Positions 5,909-8,199 of a stretch of DNA of 8,199 nt are shown here, in pieces. How positions within the stretch are numbered: the stretch's first letter is position 1; every line of letters starts with the position of its first letter. The notes below the pieces were generated by a model. That model was not told the DNA's origin and searched no databases. It was given only the letters and a program-made list of their open reading frames with translations. A program made the position numbers and the translations under genes. This DNA comes from Tannerella sp. (GTDB lineage: Bacteria; Bacteroidota; Bacteroidia; Bacteroidales; Tannerellaceae). The stretch spans positions 1 to 8,199 of the forward strand of contig JAISOP010000036.1 of NCBI GenBank assembly GCA_031275525.1, in the 5' to 3' direction.

Positions 5909-6999
5909 AACGAAACAGTTGGAAACTCAGGCGCATCGACCGCTACATCATCAGGCAGTTCCTCGGAACGTACGTGTTTTCCATCCTCCTGATCATTGCC
6001 GTCACGGTCGTATTCGACGTCAACGAACGGCTCGACAATTTCCTCAAACCGGAAGTCTCGCTCCACGCCATCGTCGTGGACTATTACCTCAACTTCATCC
6101 CCTATTTCATCGGTATCTTCAGCCCGCTGTTCACCTTTATTTCCGTCATTTTCTTTACCTCCAAACTGGCCGATAAATCCGAGATTATTGCGCTGCTTGC
6201 CGGCGGCGTCAGTTTCAACCGCCTGCTGCGCCCCTACCTGATTTCCGCGGGCATCATTGCGCTCGGAAGCTATGTCCTGAACGCCTACGTCATCCCACCG
6301 GCCAACGAAACGCGCATCGAGTTCCAAAACAATTATTTCAAGAACAAAAAGGTGGAATATGCCCGCAACATCCAGTTGGAAGTGGAACCGGGTATTTTCG
6401 CCTATTTCGACAATTACCGTGCCGACTCTTACATGGGTTACCGCTTTTCGCTCGACCACTTCGAAAACAAGGTACTGGTCTCCCGCCTGACGGCCGAGTC
6501 CATCAAATACGACTCGCTCTATCAGTGGACCATCATTGATTACATGATCCGCGATTTCGACGGGATGTACGAACGCATCACCACCGGCTCGCGCAAGGAC
6601 ACGACGCTGACCTTCGTGCCGTCTGACTTCCTGATTTCCGAAAACGACTGCGAAACCATGACCTCGCCCCAGCTGGCCAAACACATCCGCCGCCAAAAAG
6701 AACGCGGCATCGGTAACATCCAACTCTTTGAGATTGAGTATTACCAACGCTATGCAACGGTCATGTCCTTTTTCATCCTCACCATGATCGGCGTCTCCCT
6801 TTCGTCGCGCAAGATCAAGGGCGGAATGGGATTGAACATCGGCATCGGCATCGGACTGAGTTTTTCGTACATCCTCTTTTCGAAAATATCTTCCACCTTT
6901 GCCATCAGCGGCTTTGTCCCGCCGATGATGGCCGTTTGGATACCTAATCTGATTTACGTCCTCATCACCGTCTATCTATACCTCAAAGCGCCCAGATAA
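5905..6999 (+). CDS. LptF/LptG-family LPS export permease
   Basis: The 364-residue inner-membrane protein belongs to the LptF/LptG family, which with the LptB ATPase extracts lipopolysaccharide from the inner membrane and passes it to the periplasmic bridge. Three helices (about 17-37, 63-86, 109-130) come first, then a periplasmic beta-jellyroll (about 135-255), then three more helices (about 283-300, 307-328, 340-361), the standard layout. The cytoplasmic segment KLADKSEIIALLAGGVSFNRLLRP (87-110) would contact LptB. I chose the GTG at 5905, which gives the usual MKRxxWxxRRIDRYIIRQFLGTY start and a GTGA overlap with tgt. The open frame extends back to 5758 inside tgt, but that extension is not family sequence. 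Co-transcription with tgt is near certain. Whether it is the F or G paralogue cannot be settled here, so no symbol is given. Confidence 0.92.
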   Translation: MKRNSWKLRRIDRYIIRQFLGTYVFSILLIIAVTVVFDVNERLDNFLKPEVSLHAIVVDYYLNFIPYFIGIFSPLFTFISVIFFTSKLADKSEIIALLAGGVSFNRLLRPYLISAGIIALGSYVLNAYVIPPANETRIEFQNNYFKNKKVEYARNIQLEVEPGIFAYFDNYRADSYMGYRFSLDHFENKVLVSRLTAESIKYDSLYQWTIIDYMIRDFDGMYERITTGSRKDTTLTFVPSDFLISENDCETMTSPQLAKHIRRQKERGIGNIQLFEIEYYQRYATVMSFFILTMIGVSLSSRKIKGGMGLNIGIGIGLSFSYILFSKISSTFAISGFVPPMMAVWIPNLIYVLITVYLYLKAPR

Positions 7000-7034
7000 A
7001 ACAGAAGAATTCAAAGAATCATTTCACAATAACA

Positions 7035-7658
7035 ATGAATGTATTGCTAATCAACGGAAGCCCGCATAAAAGCGGATGTACTTCAACCGCCCTGTCCGAA
7101 GTGGCCGGGGAACTGGAAAAGCAGCGTATCGAAACCCGTATTTTCCATATCGGGACAAAAGCGATTCGCGGATGTATAGCCTGCCGGCAATGTACGGAAA
7201 CGGGGTATTGTTCTGGTGCGGACGACCCGGTCAACCGCTGTATTGACCTGATAAAGGCGGCGGACGGTGTTGTGGTCGGTTCGCCGGTTTACTACGCTTC
7301 GCCCAACGGCGCATTGCTTGCACTCCTCGACCGCGTGTTTTATGCCGGCGGCCGCGCCTTTGCCTACAAGCCGGCGGCCGCCATCGTCAGTTGCCGCCGT
7401 GGGGGAGCCGCCTCTGCCTTCGACGCCCTGAACAAGTATTTCACCATCTCGAACATGCCGGTCGTCTCTTCCCAGTACTGGAATGAAGTCCATGGCAATA
7501 CACCGGAAGAAGTTCGGCAGGATTTGGAAGGCTTGCAGGTCATGCGGACACTGGGGCGGAACATGGCCTGGCTGTTGAAATGCCTTGAGGTCGCCAAAGC
7601 AAGTGTCTCCTATCCCGAACAGGAAACCCTGCGGCACCGTACCAATTTCATCCGCTGA
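7035..7658 (+). CDS. Flavodoxin-fold flavoprotein with CX2CX2CX5C motif
   Basis: This 207-residue protein belongs to the NADPH-dependent FMN reductase/iron-sulfur flavoprotein group. The flavodoxin-like fold opens with strand MNVLLINGSP and the FMN phosphate loop GSPHKSGCTSTAL (8-20). Next comes a cysteine cluster GCIACRQC...C (C47, C50, C53, C59), which matches the compact motif used for a 4Fe-4S cluster in iron-sulfur flavoproteins. VVVGSPVYYASPNGALLALLDR (74-95) is the flavin-contacting loop typical of the family. The substrate is unknown; members reduce quinones, metals or nitro compounds, or act in stress defence. The ATG at 7035 follows an AT-rich sequence with no Shine-Dalgarno site. 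The 35-bp gap after the permease gene shows no promoter or terminator, so it may be cotranscribed with tgt. Confidence 0.82.
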   Translation: MNVLLINGSPHKSGCTSTALSEVAGELEKQRIETRIFHIGTKAIRGCIACRQCTETGYCSGADDPVNRCIDLIKAADGVVVGSPVYYASPNGALLALLDRVFYAGGRAFAYKPAAAIVSCRRGGAASAFDALNKYFTISNMPVVSSQYWNEVHGNTPEEVRQDLEGLQVMRTLGRNMAWLLKCLEVAKASVSYPEQETLRHRTNFIR

Positions 7659-7687
7659 CTTATGGCATGAAATTCATAATTAAGTTG

Positions 7688-7695
7688 TACCTTTA
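7688..7695 (+). promoter_or_regulatory. Probable -7 box of the tRNA-Pro gene
   Basis: TACCTTTA differs from TAnnTTTG only in its last base and is closely similar to the tgt box. It lies 28 bases before the tRNA, giving a leader of about 20 bases. No clear TTG stands at the right distance upstream. Confidence 0.4.
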
Positions 7696-7723
7696 CCGCA
7701 CCATTTGCCACAAGTTTATGATT

Positions 7724-7798
7724 CGGGGTGTAGCGCAGTCCGGTTAGCGCATCTGCTTTGGGAGCAGAGGGTCGAAGGTTCGAATCCTTTCACCCCGA
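7724..7798 (+). tRNA. tRNA-Pro (anticodon UGG)
   Basis: A full cloverleaf can be drawn. The acceptor arms CGGGGTG (7724-7730) and CACCCCG (7791-7797) pair over 7 bp, with A73 at 7798. The D arm has the GCGC/GCGC stem. The anticodon arm TCTGC-TTTGGGA-GCAGA (7752-7768) has anticodon TGG at 7759-7761. The variable loop is GGGTC, and the T arm GAAGG-TTCGAAT-CCTTT carries the TTCGAAT loop. C1 with A73 is normal for tRNA-Pro. The 3' CCA is not encoded (CT follows A73) and must be added by nucleotidyltransferase. The anticodon reads CCA and CCG proline codons, and possibly all four if U34 is modified. Its 3' half is a probable integration target for the recombinase downstream. Confidence 0.96.
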
Positions 7799-7856
7799 CT
7801 AAACATACTTTAATCTTCTTTATTTCAGGCGATTAAACATTGTTGCAGCCACGTTA

Positions 7857-7875
7857 CCGGGACAGTTCCGGGACA
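7857..7875. repeat. Paired direct repeat CCGGGACA
   Basis: CCGGGACA occurs at 7857-7864 and 7868-7875, separated by GTT (11-bp period). It lies between the tRNA and the integrase start, where arm-type recombinase sites are often found, so it could be a binding site of the integrase or an associated factor. The rest of 7799-7935 is AT-rich with no promoter match. Confidence 0.5.
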
Positions 7876-7935
7876 AATCGGTATCACTTTTTTTTCCTGT
7901 CTTGAAACCCGAATGGATTCGAGGCAAGAAAAAAA

Positions 7936-8199
7936 ATGCTTGAAAGTCGGAAAAACAGCGCGGTCGCGCAAATAGTATCTTACACGGTTCCACGCCTGTA
8001 TACGGGTAGTGAATGGTATGTCGGATGGTATTCCTTCGATCCTGTCGAAAAGAAAATGCGCAGGAAAAAAAATCAAATTGAATCATATTCACAGTAAAAC
8101 GGAGCGGCGGAAATATGCCGGTGATCTGGTTACGCGCATATACGAACAGTTGCGCCGGGGATGGAACCCGTGGATAGAAGCGGAAAACAGCAAAAGCTA
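7936..8199 (+). pseudogene. Tyrosine recombinase (integrase), frameshifted and cut by the window end
   Basis: Phage- or island-type tyrosine integrase, N-terminal part only. From the ATG at 7936 the frame reads a segment recognisable as the Bacteroidota integrase N-terminus, IVSYTVPRLYTGSEWYVGWY then SFDPVEKKMRRKK, and stops at TAA 8095-8097 after 53 codons. Family sequence resumes without a stop in another frame from 8072 (IKLNHIHSKTERRKYAG, then GWNPWIEAEN) to the edge. The break is at AGG followed by eight A residues (8065-8072); seven would read MRRKKIKLNHI, the continuation I expect for the family. One extra A is therefore the simplest explanation: a pseudogene, a sequencing error, or slippage that restores the frame. 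The catalytic domain with its Arg-His-Arg-Tyr residues lies beyond the window. The gene starts 137 bp downstream of tRNA-Pro, as expected at the end of an integrated element. Confidence 0.8.

Noticed and set aside
5812..6747. 311-codon leftward open frame opposite the LptF/G permease
   Set aside because: Antisense shadow; the product is acidic and Val/Gly-rich without any recognisable motif.
7662..7679. Possible sigma-54 promoter starting TGGCAT before the tRNA
   Set aside because: The TGGCA part is present but no TTGC follows at the -12 distance.
7660..7679. Terminator after the flavoprotein gene (TTATG/CATAA arms)
   Set aside because: Only 5 AT-rich pairs and no T-tract follow, so it is too weak to support.
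7820..8092. Leftward open frame opposite the integrase start
   Set aside because: It spans the CCGGGACA repeats and opposes clear integrase sequence, with no family features of its own.

Overview
The window looks like Bacteroidales chromosome (phylum Bacteroidota). Three things point there. Promoter-like sequences match the Bacteroidota pattern (TTG, about 20 bp, then TAnnTTTG) and not the E. coli one. Start codons lack clear Shine-Dalgarno sites. The protein families are ones I associate with Bacteroidales: a sensorless sigma-54 activator fused to lptE and secG, a Tgt without zinc cysteines, a fragipain/PmC11-like C11 protease, and a 'WNPWIEAEN' type tyrosine integrase. I cannot name the genus.

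Layout. Positions 1-493 carry no convincing gene. They hold a probable leftward promoter for a gene outside the window, a cluster of inverted and 10-bp-phased direct repeats, and a good rightward promoter just before the first gene. Positions 494-3344 form a tight rightward operon: a sigma-54-dependent activator, lptE, an unrecognised TPR-like protein and secG, with overlaps or gaps of a few bases. A composite hairpin with a T-tract ends it, and a second hairpin separates it from a convergent leftward gene for a lipoprotein cysteine protease of the clostripain (C11) family. That gene and tgt diverge from a 101-bp region with facing promoter elements. Rightward again come tgt, an LptF/LptG-family permease that overlaps it by 4 bp, and a flavoprotein with a CX2CX2CX5C motif. 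A tRNA-Pro(UGG) gene follows, and 137 bp after it the start of a tyrosine recombinase whose reading frame breaks at an A8 tract. The recombinase runs off the right edge.

How the genes fit together. Two components of lipopolysaccharide export are present: LptE, the outer-membrane plug, and an LptF/G permease, the inner-membrane extractor. SecG belongs to the protein export channel. The first operon therefore joins envelope biogenesis with a transcription activator. Tgt modifies tRNA. The protease carries a lipoprotein signal followed by a C-K-E-E sequence that resembles a Bacteroidota surface-export signal. The right end is probably the edge of an integrated element that used the tRNA-Pro gene as its target. 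Most of the window is core genome; the accessory parts are the left repeat cluster and the right end. I found no clearly new multi-gene system. The best leads are the A8 frameshift in the integrase, the zinc-less Tgt with its nearly leaderless GTG start, the phased repeats on the left, and the unexplained gene between lptE and secG.
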